A stretch of DNA of 64,000 bases from Hylemonella gracilis str. Niagara R (lineage in GTDB: Bacteria; Pseudomonadota; Gammaproteobacteria; Burkholderiales; Burkholderiaceae_C), in assembly GCF_000600295.1 (NCBI RefSeq), contig NZ_JEMG01000001.1, positions 2,983,278 to 3,047,277 on the forward strand. The letters are read 5' to 3'. The notes beneath the pieces were generated by a model. It saw only the letters and a list, made by a program, of their open reading frames with translations. It did not search any database and had not been told where the DNA came from. The translations under genes and the position numbers were made by a program. Below, piece by piece: positions 8,605 through 17,638 of the stretch (position 1 is its first letter; each line of letters opens with the position of its first letter).

Positions 8605-9570
8605 ATGGACCGCATGCGTCAACTGCAACTCGACGAACTGGCCCTCTACACCCGCATCGCCGCGCTGGGTTCCTTGTCGGCGGTGGCGCGCGAGCGCAAC
8701 GTGCCTGTCAGCCAGATATCGCGCACCCTGACCCGAATGGAGCAGGCGTGCGCCGCGCGCTTGATGCATCGCTCCACCCATGGCCTGTCGTTGACGGACG
8801 AAGGCCGGTCCTTCCTCGCCTATTGCCAACAGGCGGTGTTGTCCCTGGAGGAAATCGAGGGTGAATTGGCCGACCGCAACGGCGAGCCCAGCGGCCTGGT
8901 CCGCGTGGCCGCCAGCACGGTGGTGGCGCACTACCGACTGGTGCCCAGCCTGGCTGGCCTGGCGGCGCGGCATCCACGCCTGTCGGTCGAACTGCATGTG
9001 GGCGACCGCATCGTCGACCTCGCGCACGAGGGCATCGACATCGCAATCCGCACGGCCAGCGCGGCCACCACGCTGCCAGACAGCGTGGTGGCACGACGCA
9101 TCGGCACCCTGGGGCGCGCCCTCTACGCCGCGCCGGCCTATGCCCAGACCCGCGGACTGCCCTCCCATCCCGATGAACTGGCCGCCCACACCTTGATCAG
9201 CAACAGCGCCGTGCCCATGCTGAACGACTGGCCTTTCCTGATCGACGGCGAGGCACGCACCGTCACCGCACAGGGCCATTGGCGCGCCACCGACACCAAC
9301 ACGGCGGCGGCGCTGGTGATGGAAGGACTGGGCATCGGCCGCCTGACCACGTTGGTGGGCGAAGGGCTGACGCAGCAAGGCAGGCTGATCCCCGTGCTGC
9401 CGCAGTACGTCGACCTGCAGGCCGTGCCGGTCTACGCGGTCACCGCCAGCGCGCGGCACCGGCTGCCCAAGATCCGGGCCTGCATCGCCTACTGGGCCGA
9501 GTACTTTGGGGGGGAAGAAAGCGGAGCAGGGGCTTCAGTACCAATGGGTTCATTGGCTCCATCGGTCTGA
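8605..9570 (+). CDS. LysR-family transcriptional regulator
   Basis: 321 residues from the ATG at 8605. The N-terminal winged helix-turn-helix (about 8-65) reads LDELALYTRIAALGSLSAVA followed by PVSQISRTLTRMEQACAARL. The effector-binding domain follows from about residue 95 (LVRVAASTVVAHYRLVPSL). It probably controls the divergent small gene/tautomerase pair, and itself, through the inverted repeat at 8574-8588. The regulated pathway and inducer are unknown. Confidence 0.88.
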   Translation: MDRMRQLQLDELALYTRIAALGSLSAVARERNVPVSQISRTLTRMEQACAARLMHRSTHGLSLTDEGRSFLAYCQQAVLSLEEIEGELADRNGEPSGLVRVAASTVVAHYRLVPSLAGLAARHPRLSVELHVGDRIVDLAHEGIDIAIRTASAATTLPDSVVARRIGTLGRALYAAPAYAQTRGLPSHPDELAAHTLISNSAVPMLNDWPFLIDGEARTVTAQGHWRATDTNTAAALVMEGLGIGRLTTLVGEGLTQQGRLIPVLPQYVDLQAVPVYAVTASARHRLPKIRACIAYWAEYFGGEESGAGASVPMGSLAPSV

Positions 9571-9612
9571 TCCGTCGCCAGGGGCCGGAACCGGGCGGGC
9601 TGGTGTGCAATT

Positions 9613-9634
9613 GCATCCCCAAAAGCAGGGATGC
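9613..9634. terminator. Hairpin between convergent LysR and tsaD genes
   Basis: GCATCCC (9613-9619) and GGGATGC (9628-9634) form a perfect 7-bp stem with an 8-base loop, centred in the 76-base gap between two gene ends. Neither strand has a clear T-tract after it, so it may be a weak or Rho-assisted terminator, or merely a stabilising 3' hairpin. Confidence 0.4.
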
Positions 9635-9646
9635 GCAGCCAATGAC

Positions 9647-10741
9647 TCAGGTCAGGGCCGTGCTGATCGCGTCCAGTGGCCAGCGTGGCTGCACGTCGAA
9701 GCGGTAGGCCCGGTTGGCCTGCTGCCGTCCGGACTGCAGGCGCATGGCAGCGGCCAGCGCGATCATGGCGCCGTTGTCGGTGCACAGGTGCAGTTCGGGG
9801 TAATGCACGCGCACCGGGCCGCCTTTGCGCCCAGGGTGGGCGCAGGCAGCGTTGAGCTGCGCGCGCAGCGACTTGTTGGCGCCCACGCCGCCGGCCACCA
9901 CCAGGCGTTTGAGCCCGGTGGCCTCGAGCGCGGCCAGCGACTTCTTCACCAGCACCTCCACGATGGCCGCCTGCGTGGACGCTGCTAGATCGGCCTTGCG
10001 CGCCTCCAGTTGGTCGCCAAGGCGTTGCGTCTGCGTGAGCACCGCCGTCTTCAAACCAGCGAAGGAAAAGTCCAAGTCACCGCTGTGCAGCAGCGGACGC
10101 GGCAGCTTGAAGGCCTGCGCATCGCCCTGCTCCGCAAGCTTCGCCAGCGCCGGACCGCCCGGATAACCCAGCCCCATCAACTTGGCCGATTTGTCGAAAG
10201 CCTCGCCCGCCGCGTCGTCAATCGTTTCGCCCAGCAGCTGGTATTGCCCCACGCCATCCACGCGCATCAGCTGCGTGTGCCCGCCCGAGACGAGCAATGC
10301 GACAAAGGGGAACTCTGGCGGGTCGGCGCTGAGGAAGGGAGACAGCAGATGCCCTTCCAGATGGTGCACGCCTAGCACCGGCTTGCCCAGGGCCGCGCCC
10401 AACGCGCAGGCCACGCCCGCGCCCACCAACAAGGCACCCGCGAGGCCGGGGCCGCGTGTGTAGGCCACCACGTCGATGTCGGCCAGCGCGTGGCCGGCCT
10501 CGCGCATGACCTGCGCCGTCAAGGGCAGCACGCGGCGGATATGGTCGCGGCTCGCCAGCTCAGGCACCACGCCCCCGTAGGCTTGATGCATGGCGATCTG
10601 GCTGTGCAAGGCATGCGCGAGCAACTGAGGCGCCGCTTGCGCGCCGGCCTGGACCAGGGCCACCCCGGTTTCGTCGCAGGATGATTCGATGCCGAGGATC
10701 AGCGCGTTGGGCGCCAACAAGAAGGGAACGGAATCAGGCAT
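9647..10741 (-). CDS. tsaD: tRNA N6-adenosine threonylcarbamoyltransferase
   Basis: 364 residues, family length. It transfers the threonylcarbamoyl group to A37 of ANN-decoding tRNAs together with TsaB and TsaE. Motifs seen: [14 protein letters not shown] at the N-terminus, the metal-binding histidines in HHLEGH near residue 125, [21 protein letters not shown], and the Asp of [12 protein letters not shown] near the C-terminus. No clear ribosome-binding site precedes the ATG at 10741. The first dozen residues vary in the family, so the start could lie slightly downstream. Confidence 0.96.
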   Translation of the reverse strand: MPDSVPFLLAPNALILGIESSCDETGVALVQAGAQAAPQLLAHALHSQIAMHQAYGGVVPELASRDHIRRVLPLTAQVMREAGHALADIDVVAYTRGPGLAGALLVGAGVACALGAALGKPVLGVHHLEGHLLSPFLSADPPEFPFVALLVSGGHTQLMRVDGVGQYQLLGETIDDAAGEAFDKSAKLMGLGYPGGPALAKLAEQGDAQAFKLPRPLLHSGDLDFSFAGLKTAVLTQTQRLGDQLEARKADLAASTQAAIVEVLVKKSLAALEATGLKRLVVAGGVGANKSLRAQLNAACAHPGRKGGPVRVHYPELHLCTDNGAMIALAAAMRLQSGRQQANRAYRFDVQPRWPLDAISTALT

Positions 10742-10780
10742 GGCCCGCAGTGTAGGGCCAGTCCAGCACCTCGCACAGGC

Positions 10781-11920
10781 TCAGGCGAATGCCAGGATGC
10801 GCTCGAGGTTGATGCTGACCTTCACCTCGCTGCGCTCCATCGCGCGGGCCACCCGTTGACCAGGCAGCGCCGTGTCGCGCACGATGAAGCGCGACAGGGC
10901 GATGCCGTCGCCATTGACCAGCACCAACACCTTGGGCGTGGTCGTGATCTGCCCACGCTTGACGACGATGGCCACCTCCCCGGTCTCCAACTGCACGAAG
11001 GAACCCGGCGTGTGGATGCCCACGGCCTTGATCAGCGCCGCGCCCGCAGGGTCGATCTGCTTGTTGTCATCGAAATAGATGGCCTGCATGGCCCGGGCAG
11101 CGACCAAGGGCGCGCGCGTGGCGCGGGGCGCGCGGCGCGCACCGAAGGAATCGGCGCGCTGGATCAGGTGGGCCATGCGCTCGGCCCAGGGCACCTCGTC
11201 GCCCAGGCCACCGGAGAACGAGGCATGGTGCAGGCGCACAGCCTCCAGCCAATCGGGATCGGTCACGCCTGCACGGTGCAGCAAGCTCATGGAGCGGGCC
11301 GCGTGGTTGGCCACCTGAGGCTTCTGGTCGGGCGCCAAGGGCGTGGTCTGCCGCGCCAGCGTGTCTTGCAGTTCGGTCATGCCCACGTTCATGGACAGTG
11401 CCGCGAGGCTCAAGGTCCGCTCCTTGGCCTCCGGCCAGTTGAGCACATTGCGCGCGGCCAGGCCGCACATCACGCTGACCAGCATGGCATGGGTGGCGCT
11501 GTAAAAACGCACCTCGATGGTCGAGAGGTAGAACAAGGCCAACAGGGCCGCGTCGGGATTGGCGATGGCCAAGTCACGCAGGTGGTCGTGGAAGCGGGTC
11601 AGGCGCGCCAGGAAACGGGGGTCGTCCGGCAGGCGCAGCAGCACATTGGCTTCTTCCTGATAGTCGTACCAGTTCTGTCCGCGCGGCCGCAGGATCGGAC
11701 CATCGTTGCCCGAGTCGTCCCAGGCGCCGGCATGGTCTTCGGCCGCGTCGATGAACAGTTGCCTCCCTCGAAACACCAGGCGCTCCAGGACATCGCGTTG
11801 CGCCAACTGGCCGCGGTAAGCCAGGATCTGGCCGTCTTCATTGCGTAGGTGAAAGGGCAAAGGCTCACCCTCCCGGATTCCCGTGATGTTCACGGGAACC
11901 AATGCTTTCTCTGCAGCCAT
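10781..11920 (-). CDS. HD-GYP-like protein with degenerate HD active site
   Basis: 379 residues. The central part (about 125-270) looks like an HD/HD-GYP phosphodiesterase domain. SATHAMLVSVMCGLAAR holds the first histidine, and VRLHHASFSGG is where HHExxDGxGYP would be in active HD-GYP proteins. The HD pair itself is replaced: the position expected to read HDxGK reads LAALSMNVGM. The N-terminal 100 residues (LPFHLRNEDGQILAYRGQLA) suggest a small beta domain. Family logic would make it a c-di-GMP or (p)ppGpp type hydrolase, but loss of the HD and GYP residues suggests a binding or regulatory role. It starts a leftward unit of one gene, divergent from the flavoprotein at 12193. Confidence 0.7.
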   Translation of the reverse strand: MAAEKALVPVNITGIREGEPLPFHLRNEDGQILAYRGQLAQRDVLERLVFRGRQLFIDAAEDHAGAWDDSGNDGPILRPRGQNWYDYQEEANVLLRLPDDPRFLARLTRFHDHLRDLAIANPDAALLALFYLSTIEVRFYSATHAMLVSVMCGLAARNVLNWPEAKERTLSLAALSMNVGMTELQDTLARQTTPLAPDQKPQVANHAARSMSLLHRAGVTDPDWLEAVRLHHASFSGGLGDEVPWAERMAHLIQRADSFGARRAPRATRAPLVAARAMQAIYFDDNKQIDPAGAALIKAVGIHTPGSFVQLETGEVAIVVKRGQITTTPKVLVLVNGDGIALSRFIVRDTALPGQRVARAMERSEVKVSINLERILAFA

Positions 11921-12192
11921 CTTGTCCAGACCTTTCTTCCGATCCGATGCTTATGCACATGCCCCGATCGGCGCGCGCTTTTTAGGCGCGAAAAGAATAC
12001 ATCAAGGCGCATGCCAGGCCGGATGCGCATACATGAGACAAATCAATCGCCGATGGTAGTCGGATTGGCGCTTACACGAAAGGCCGGCAAACGACGATCC
12101 AGCAGGTTGTCAACACCGGAACGCGCACGCATCCCCCACTTGGGTGAGCGGGTGGCCTTCGGGTTTCCCCACCGGCACTACACTGCCGCCCC

Positions 12193-13497
12193 ATGCAGCA
12201 GTTTGACGTGGTGGTGGTTGGGGCGGGTGCGGCCGGTCTGTTTTGCGCGGGCGTGGCCGGGCAGCGTGGCCTCAAGGTCTTGCTGGTCGACCATGCAAGC
12301 AAGGTCGCCGAGAAGATCCGCATCTCGGGCGGCGGACGCTGCAACTTCACCAACCGGGACCTGGACCCGCGCACCCCCCACAAGCATTATCTTGGTGAAA
12401 ACCCGGAGTTTTGCCGTTCGGCGCTGGCGCGCTACACCCCGGCGGACTTCATCGCCCTGCTTCAGAGCGCGGGCATCCCGTTCCACGAGAAGCACAAAGG
12501 CCAGCTGTTCTGCGACCGTTCGGCCGACGACATCATCCAGTTGCTGTTGCGCGAATGCGCGGCGGGCGGCGTGACGCACTGGCAGCCCTGCGCGGTGGGC
12601 ACCGTGCAGCATGACGGTGCAGGCGAAGGCGGCGGACAGCGCTACACGCTCGACACCGAACGCGGCCCGGTGCAATGCCGTTCGCTCGTGATCGCCACCG
12701 GGGGCCTGTCCATCCCCAAGATCGGCGCCACCGACTTCGGTTATCGCCTGGCCCGCCAATTCGGTCTGAAGGTCATCACGCCGCGCCCGGCCCTGGTGCC
12801 GCTGACCTTCGACGGCATGGCCTGGGCGCCCTACGCCGGTCTGGCCGGCCTGGCCCTGCCGGTGCGCATCGAGACCGAAGCACCCCCACCCCAGGCTATG
12901 CCGGAACGCGCTGCCAGTATCCAGAAACAGAAACGGGCTGGGGGCAAGGGCCGCCCGAACGGGATGAACTTTCTGGAAGATCTGCTCTTTACCCACCGAG
13001 GGCTGTCGGGACCGGCGGTGCTGCAGATCTCCAGCTACTGGCAGGCGGGCCAGCCTCTGCGCATCGACCTGCTGCCGGGGCAGGACATCGGCCCCCGTCT
13101 CGCCGAAGCGAAGCAGCAGTCACGCAAGCTGCTGGCCAATGAACTCGCTGCCCTGCTGCCCACCCGCCTGGCCGAGGCCTGGACCGCGCAGGACCCCGCT
13201 TGGCAGCGGCCCGTCGCCGAGACCAGCGACAAGGCCCTGGCCACCCTGGCCGCGCAGCTGACGCGTTGGACCTTGACGCCCACGGGCAGTGAGGGGTATG
13301 CCAAGGCGGAAGTAACTGCCGGTGGCGTCGACACGCGGGAACTCAGCAGCCAGACCCTGGAAGCCCGCGCTCAACCTGGCCTGTATTTCATCGGTGAGGT
13401 GGTGGACGTGACGGGCTGGCTCGGTGGCTACAACTTCCAGTGGGCCTGGGCCAGCGCCCACGCCTGCGCCATGGCCCTGCCTGGGGGCCCAGGCTGA
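12193..13497 (+). CDS. NAD(P)/FAD-dependent oxidoreductase, YhiN/HI0933 family
   Basis: 434 residues. A dinucleotide-binding motif VVVGAGAAGLFCAGVAG opens the protein, and the family signature KIRISGGGRCNFTN lies near residue 45. The C-terminal FAD contact region reads FIGEVVDVTGWLGGYNFQWA. This is the HI0933-like flavoprotein fold, cytoplasmic and of uncertain physiological substrate. The upstream 272 bases, shared with the divergent HD-like gene, hold no site I can call with confidence. Confidence 0.9.
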   Translation: MQQFDVVVVGAGAAGLFCAGVAGQRGLKVLLVDHASKVAEKIRISGGGRCNFTNRDLDPRTPHKHYLGENPEFCRSALARYTPADFIALLQSAGIPFHEKHKGQLFCDRSADDIIQLLLRECAAGGVTHWQPCAVGTVQHDGAGEGGGQRYTLDTERGPVQCRSLVIATGGLSIPKIGATDFGYRLARQFGLKVITPRPALVPLTFDGMAWAPYAGLAGLALPVRIETEAPPPQAMPERAASIQKQKRAGGKGRPNGMNFLEDLLFTHRGLSGPAVLQISSYWQAGQPLRIDLLPGQDIGPRLAEAKQQSRKLLANELAALLPTRLAEAWTAQDPAWQRPVAETSDKALATLAAQLTRWTLTPTGSEGYAKAEVTAGGVDTRELSSQTLEARAQPGLYFIGEVVDVTGWLGGYNFQWAWASAHACAMALPGGPG

Positions 13498-13608
13498 GGC
13501 CTGTTGCTGGCCCACGCGCTCCAGCCCTCACCGGCATCCGGCAAGCAGTGTCTGCCCCTGGCGAATGCGCGGGGGTCAGGCCCGTGGGGGCACCGGCCTG
13601 GCCCCGAC

Positions 13609-13636
13609 TTGTGGCGCACGGCAAACCAGCTATAAT
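13609..13636 (+). promoter_or_regulatory. rpsU: Candidate sigma-70 promoter of rpsU
   Basis: TTGTGG (13609-13614), a 16-base spacer and a perfect TATAAT (13631-13636). The predicted transcript start near 13643 leaves a leader of about 125 nt before the rpsU ATG. Confidence 0.6.
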
Positions 13637-13769
13637 TGGCGGCTTTGCTGGCATAACCCCGTCGGCCAAATACTAGTTACAGACCATAGACGGGGGACTC
13701 TTCGCGGTGCATGGCGGACAGGCCCGATCTTCCTGACCTCCCTCTGACCGCATATTTCGGAACGATTGA

Positions 13770-13982
13770 ATGACCACCATCCGTGTCAAAGACAACGAGC
13801 CGTTTGACGTGGCCCTGCGCCGCTTCAAGCGCACCATCGAAAAGCTGGGCCTGCTGACCGACCTGCGCGCCCGCGAGTTCTATGAAAAGCCCACCGCCGA
13901 GCGCAAGCGCAAGAAGGCTGCCGCCGTCAAGCGCAACTACAAGCGCATCCGCTCGATGCAGCTGCCCAAAAAGCTGTATTGA
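13770..13982 (+). CDS. rpsU: 30S ribosomal protein S21
   Basis: 70 residues, very basic, starting [20 protein letters not shown] and ending MQLPKKLY, as in betaproteobacterial S21. It helps base-pairing between 16S rRNA and mRNA in initiation. It is followed after 44 bases by a strong intrinsic terminator, then by the YqeY-type gene. The classic rpsU-dnaG-rpoD order is not kept; dnaG is absent here. Confidence 0.97.
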   Translation: MTTIRVKDNEPFDVALRRFKRTIEKLGLLTDLRAREFYEKPTAERKRKKAAAVKRNYKRIRSMQLPKKLY

Positions 13983-14026
13983 TTCGGTACGGCAGGACTG
14001 AACGCCGCCAGGCTTTCAGTCCCGAG

Positions 14027-14067
14027 AAACCCGCGCCGGGGACGCTTGGCGTGGGTTTTTGTTTTTT
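14027..14067 (+). terminator. Intrinsic terminator after rpsU
   Basis: AAACCCGCGCC (14027-14037) pairs with GGCGTGGGTTT (14048-14058), giving 11 bp with one G-U pair and a 10-base loop. The sequence then runs into TTTTTGTTTTTT. This is a textbook Rho-independent terminator. It ends 34 bases before the next gene start, so read-through or a promoter overlapping the terminator is needed to express the YqeY gene. Confidence 0.92.
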
Positions 14068-14101
14068 CCGGCCTCCCTTTCTCTTTCCGATGGAGATGAC
14101 C

Positions 14102-14548
14102 ATGAGCCTCAAGGACCAGATCAACGAAGACATGAAGAGCGCCATGCGCGCCAAGGACATGGAGCGCCTGGGCACCATCCGCTTGCTGACGGCCGCGATC
14201 AAGCAGAAGGAAGTCGACGAGCGCATCACATTGGACGACGCGGCGGTCGTCGCCGTGGTGGACAAGCTCCTCAAGCAACGCAAGGACAGCATCGAGGCCT
14301 TCGAGAAGGCCGGCCGCCAGGATCTGGCGGACAAGGAAAAGGCCGAGGTGACGGTACTCCAGGTCTACCTGCCGACGCGCCTGTCCGCTGAAGAAGTGGC
14401 GGCCGAGGTCAAGGCCATCGTCGCGGAACTCGGAGCAAAGGGGCCGGGTGACATGGGCAAGGTCATGGGCGCGGTGAAAGCCAAGCTCGCTGGCAAGGCC
14501 GAGATGGGCCAGGTCAGCGCCGCCGTGAAGGCCGCCCTCAACGGCTGA
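14102..14548 (+). CDS. GatB/YqeY domain-containing protein
   Basis: 148 residues from the ATG at 14102, preceded by GGAGATG; the open frame further upstream spans the terminator and is not coding. The sequence MSLKDQINEDMKSAMRAKD, LGTIRLLTAAIKQKEVDERI and GPGDMGKVMGAVKAKLAGKA is characteristic of the YqeY family. The fold is shared with the tail domain of the tRNA amidotransferase GatB. The free-standing protein has no firmly established role. Linkage to rpsU is common in proteobacteria. Confidence 0.93.
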   Translation: MSLKDQINEDMKSAMRAKDMERLGTIRLLTAAIKQKEVDERITLDDAAVVAVVDKLLKQRKDSIEAFEKAGRQDLADKEKAEVTVLQVYLPTRLSAEEVAAEVKAIVAELGAKGPGDMGKVMGAVKAKLAGKAEMGQVSAAVKAALNG

Positions 14549-14605
14549 GCCGGTCGCCCCGACCGCCGCCAAGCGAACGACCACCTGGACGGTGGCCGGG
14601 TCGTC

Positions 14606-14638
14606 AAAAAAAACCGCCACCTGTCACAGGTGGCGGTT
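14606..14638 (-). terminator. Intrinsic terminator of the leftward aldarate operon
   Basis: A perfect 12-bp stem AACCGCCACCTG/CAGGTGGCGGTT (14612-14623 and 14627-14638) with a 3-base loop. Read leftward it is followed by eight T residues (A-run at 14606-14613 on the plus strand). It terminates the kdgD-Bug-gudD-dehydrogenase operon and lies 57 bases past the end of the convergent YqeY gene. Confidence 0.93.
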
Positions 14639-14685
14639 GCATCAATGGCAGCGTCTGGCGCTACCGGATGAGGCTGGCACGGCGC

Positions 14686-16179
14686 TCAGAGCGGCCGCCC
14701 CTGACGTGCGGTGAGCCAAGCTGGCGCATCCTGCAAAGCCACCGGGCGTAGGAAGCGGGCCAGTGCCGCATCGCCGACCGAGGTGCTCTCGGGCCGGGTG
14801 CTGCTCGGCCAGGGGCCACCATGCTGCTGAGCCGCGGTGACAGCCACGCCGGTCGGCACGCCCGCGAAGAGCACCCGTCCCGCGATGGCCATGGCGCCGC
14901 GCACCAAGCTCTGCACCTCGGCACTCTCGGCCTGCGCGCCCCAGACCGTCACGGTCAAGCTGCCGCCCACGGCCTGCAGCACCTGCAGGGCCTCGGCCAC
15001 GCTGGCCGCGCGCACCACGAGGCTGCTCGGGCCGAAAACTTCCTCGCGCAGCACGGACTTGGCGATGAACTGCGCAGCAGTGACCTGGGCCAATTCCGGA
15101 TGGGGTGGTTGCTCCAGCGGCGCGGGCTGGTGCAACACCAGGGTGGCACCCGCCTCGGCCCAATGCTCCACACCCGCAGCGAAGTTCTTGCGCATACCCT
15201 GCGTCAGCATGGCGTGCGGCTTCTGACCGCCCAAGGCCTGGGCCAACTGAGCGACAAAGCCATCGTTGATCGCCTTGCCGTCGGGCAGCAAGCCATCGAT
15301 CAGAACCACCACCCCGGGGTTGGTGCAGAACTGGCCAGCGCCCAAAGCGATGGAACCCGCCAGAGCGGTAGCGAGTTCCGCGCCCTTGGCCTTGAGTTCG
15401 GCCGGCAGGGCGAGCACCGGGTTGATGGAACCCAGTTCACCGTAGAACGGAATCGGACGCGGGCGCGCCGCAGCCTCGGCGGCCAAGGCCGCGCCACCGC
15501 GTGTCGAGCCCGTGAAGGCCGCCGCCGCGATGGCGGGGTGGCGCACCAATTGCACGCCCACCTCGTTGCTGATGCCCTGCACCATGCCCACCAGACCGGC
15601 CGGCAGGTTCTGCGCGCCCAGGGTGCGCTGGATGATGTCGAAGACCTGGTGCGAGAGCCTGGGATGGCCCGGATGTGCCTTGATCACCACCGGGCAGCCG
15701 GCCGCCAGCGCCGAGGCGGTGTCGCCGCCCAGCACCGAGAAGGCGAAGGGGAAATTGCTGGCCGCGTACATGGCCACCGGGCCCAGCGGCACGCTCCAGC
15801 GCTGCATGGCCGGATGGCCCGCCGGCGGCGCACCGGCCACGGCCGGGTCGTCCACGAATTCGAAGGGCACGCCGCGTTCGGCGATGTCGGCAAAACGGCG
15901 CAGCTGGAAGGCCGTGCGGTCCAGCTCACCCGACAGGCGCGGCAGACCCAGCGCAGTTTCCTGATCGGCCAGCGCGATCAGGGCCTCGCGTTCGCTCTCC
16001 AGACCCTGGGCCAAGGCCCGCAGCAAGGCGGCACGCTGGTCGCCGCTGCTGGCCTGCCAGAGCGGGAAAGCGGCGGCGGCGGCCTGGCAGGCCGCGTCGA
16101 TGTCCTGTGCAGTGGAGGCGTTCAGGGTGGACTGCACCTCACCGGTGCGCGCGTTGTAGGAGGAAAAAGTGGTGCTCAT
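14686..16179 (-). CDS. 2,5-dioxovalerate (2-oxoglutarate semialdehyde) dehydrogenase
   Basis: 497 residues, of the aldehyde dehydrogenase superfamily, in the long NADP-type branch used for 2-oxoglutarate semialdehyde. Motifs: SNFPFAFSVLGGD for the substrate and cofactor tunnel, VVIKAHPGHP for cofactor binding, the catalytic Cys in GAGQFCTNPG near residue 298, and a Glu in FYGELGSINP near residue 255. It would oxidise 2-oxoglutarate semialdehyde, the product of KdgD, to 2-oxoglutarate. That is the last step of aldarate breakdown. It is the last gene of the leftward operon, 63 bases after gudD and directly before an intrinsic terminator. Operon context makes this call much stronger than the fold alone. 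Confidence 0.9.
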   Translation of the reverse strand: MSTTFSSYNARTGEVQSTLNASTAQDIDAACQAAAAAFPLWQASSGDQRAALLRALAQGLESEREALIALADQETALGLPRLSGELDRTAFQLRRFADIAERGVPFEFVDDPAVAGAPPAGHPAMQRWSVPLGPVAMYAASNFPFAFSVLGGDTASALAAGCPVVIKAHPGHPRLSHQVFDIIQRTLGAQNLPAGLVGMVQGISNEVGVQLVRHPAIAAAAFTGSTRGGAALAAEAAARPRPIPFYGELGSINPVLALPAELKAKGAELATALAGSIALGAGQFCTNPGVVVLIDGLLPDGKAINDGFVAQLAQALGGQKPHAMLTQGMRKNFAAGVEHWAEAGATLVLHQPAPLEQPPHPELAQVTAAQFIAKSVLREEVFGPSSLVVRAASVAEALQVLQAVGGSLTVTVWGAQAESAEVQSLVRGAMAIAGRVLFAGVPTGVAVTAAQQHGGPWPSSTRPESTSVGDAALARFLRPVALQDAPAWLTARQGRPL

Positions 16180-16242
16180 GAAGAGGTCCAGGAAAAGCGC
16201 GGCCTTGCAGCCGCGGGGTGGGGCATCGTGGCCGACAAGGGG

Positions 16243-17577
16243 TCAGCGCACCAGGCAAGGACGCTTATTGTCGAACTTCCAGCCCGGGATCAGGTATTGC
16301 ATGGCCACCGCGTCATCGCGCGCACCCAGACCATGCTGCAGGTAGAGCTGGTGCGCCTTTTCGACCTCGGCCATGTCCAGCTCCACGCCCAGGCCGGGCT
16401 TGGACGGCACCCGCACATGACCGTTGACGATGCGCAAGGGCTCCTTGGTCAGGCGCTGCCCATCCTGCCAGATCCAGTGCGTGTCAATGGCCGTGACCTT
16501 GCCGGGCGCGGCTGCCGCCACATGCGTGAACATGGCCAGCGACACGTCGAAATGGTTGTTGGAATGTGAACCCCAGGTCAGGCCCCAGTCGCGGCAGGTC
16601 TGGGCCACGCGCACCGAGCCGGCCATGGTCCAGAAATGAGGGTCGGCCAGGGGAATGTCCACGCTCTGCAGAGAAAGCGCATGCACCATCTGGCGCCAGT
16701 CGGTCGCCACCATGTTGGTGGCCGTGGGCAAGCCGGTGGCACGCCGGAACTCGGACATGACCTCGCGACCGCTGAATCCTTCTTCCGCGCCACAGGGGTC
16801 TTCAGCGTAGGCCACCACGCCACGCATGCGCTGTCCCAGCCGGATCGCATCCTTGAGCAACCATCCGCCGTTCGGATCCAGCGTCACACGGGCCTGCGGG
16901 AAACGCTCGTGCAAGGCAATCACGGCGTCGACCTCTTCGTCACCGCGCAGCACCCCCCCCTTGAGCTTGAAATCATTGAAGCCGTACTTGGCATGCGCGG
17001 CCTCGGCCAGTCGCACCACGGCCTCGGGCGTCATCGCGACCTCGTTGCGCAGACGGAACCAGCTGTCGTCGGAATCCGTTTCCTCGCGGTAGGGCAGATC
17101 GGTCTTGGCCCGGTCGCCCACGAAAAACAGGTAGCCCAGCATCTCGACCGAGGCGCGCTGCTGACCCTCGCCCAACAGGGCGGCCAGTGGCACGTTCAGG
17201 TGCTGGCCCAAGAGGTCGAGCATGGCGCTTTCCACCGCCGTCACAGCATGGATGGTGGTGCGCAGGTCGAAGGTCTGCAGGCCCCGCCCACCCGCGTCGC
17301 GATCGGCGAAACGCGCGCGCATGGCATTGAGTACCGCCTGCACCTCGCCCAGCGGCTGACCGACCACCAACTCCGCGGCATCTTCCAGGGTCTGGCGGAT
17401 CTTCTCGCCGCCCGGCACCTCGCCCACACCCGTGCGGCCCGCGCTGTCACGCAGGATCAGCAGGTTACGCGTGAAGTACGGGGCGTGGGCACCCGACAGG
17501 TTGAGCAGCATGCTGTCCTGACCAGCAACAGGCACGGCGCGCAGTTCGGTGATGACGGGAGTGGAGTGCGTGGGCAT
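16243..17577 (-). CDS. gudD: Glucarate dehydratase
   Basis: 444 residues, enolase superfamily. It dehydrates D-glucarate (and often L-idarate) to 5-keto-4-deoxyglucarate. The N-terminal capping domain holds [17 protein letters not shown]. Barrel residues follow the glucarate dehydratase pattern: the KxK base in FKLKGG, metal ligands in [13 protein letters not shown] and ATNMVATDW, the Asp of PLADPHFW, and the His base in GSHSNNHFD. It lies between the Bug protein gene (61 bases before) and the semialdehyde dehydrogenase gene. A second enolase of the same subgroup is at 24442. Confidence 0.95.
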   Translation of the reverse strand: MPTHSTPVITELRAVPVAGQDSMLLNLSGAHAPYFTRNLLILRDSAGRTGVGEVPGGEKIRQTLEDAAELVVGQPLGEVQAVLNAMRARFADRDAGGRGLQTFDLRTTIHAVTAVESAMLDLLGQHLNVPLAALLGEGQQRASVEMLGYLFFVGDRAKTDLPYREETDSDDSWFRLRNEVAMTPEAVVRLAEAAHAKYGFNDFKLKGGVLRGDEEVDAVIALHERFPQARVTLDPNGGWLLKDAIRLGQRMRGVVAYAEDPCGAEEGFSGREVMSEFRRATGLPTATNMVATDWRQMVHALSLQSVDIPLADPHFWTMAGSVRVAQTCRDWGLTWGSHSNNHFDVSLAMFTHVAAAAPGKVTAIDTHWIWQDGQRLTKEPLRIVNGHVRVPSKPGLGVELDMAEVEKAHQLYLQHGLGARDDAVAMQYLIPGWKFDNKRPCLVR

Positions 17578-17638
17578 GGGTTTGAAAAGGATGACGCAGT
17601 GCGTTCGGAAATGAAGGCCGTACTGGGCGATAGAAAAC

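Noticed and set aside
14563-14600. Second terminator directly after the YqeY gene
   Set aside because: Some complementarity is present but the stems are imperfect and no T-tract follows in the plus direction.
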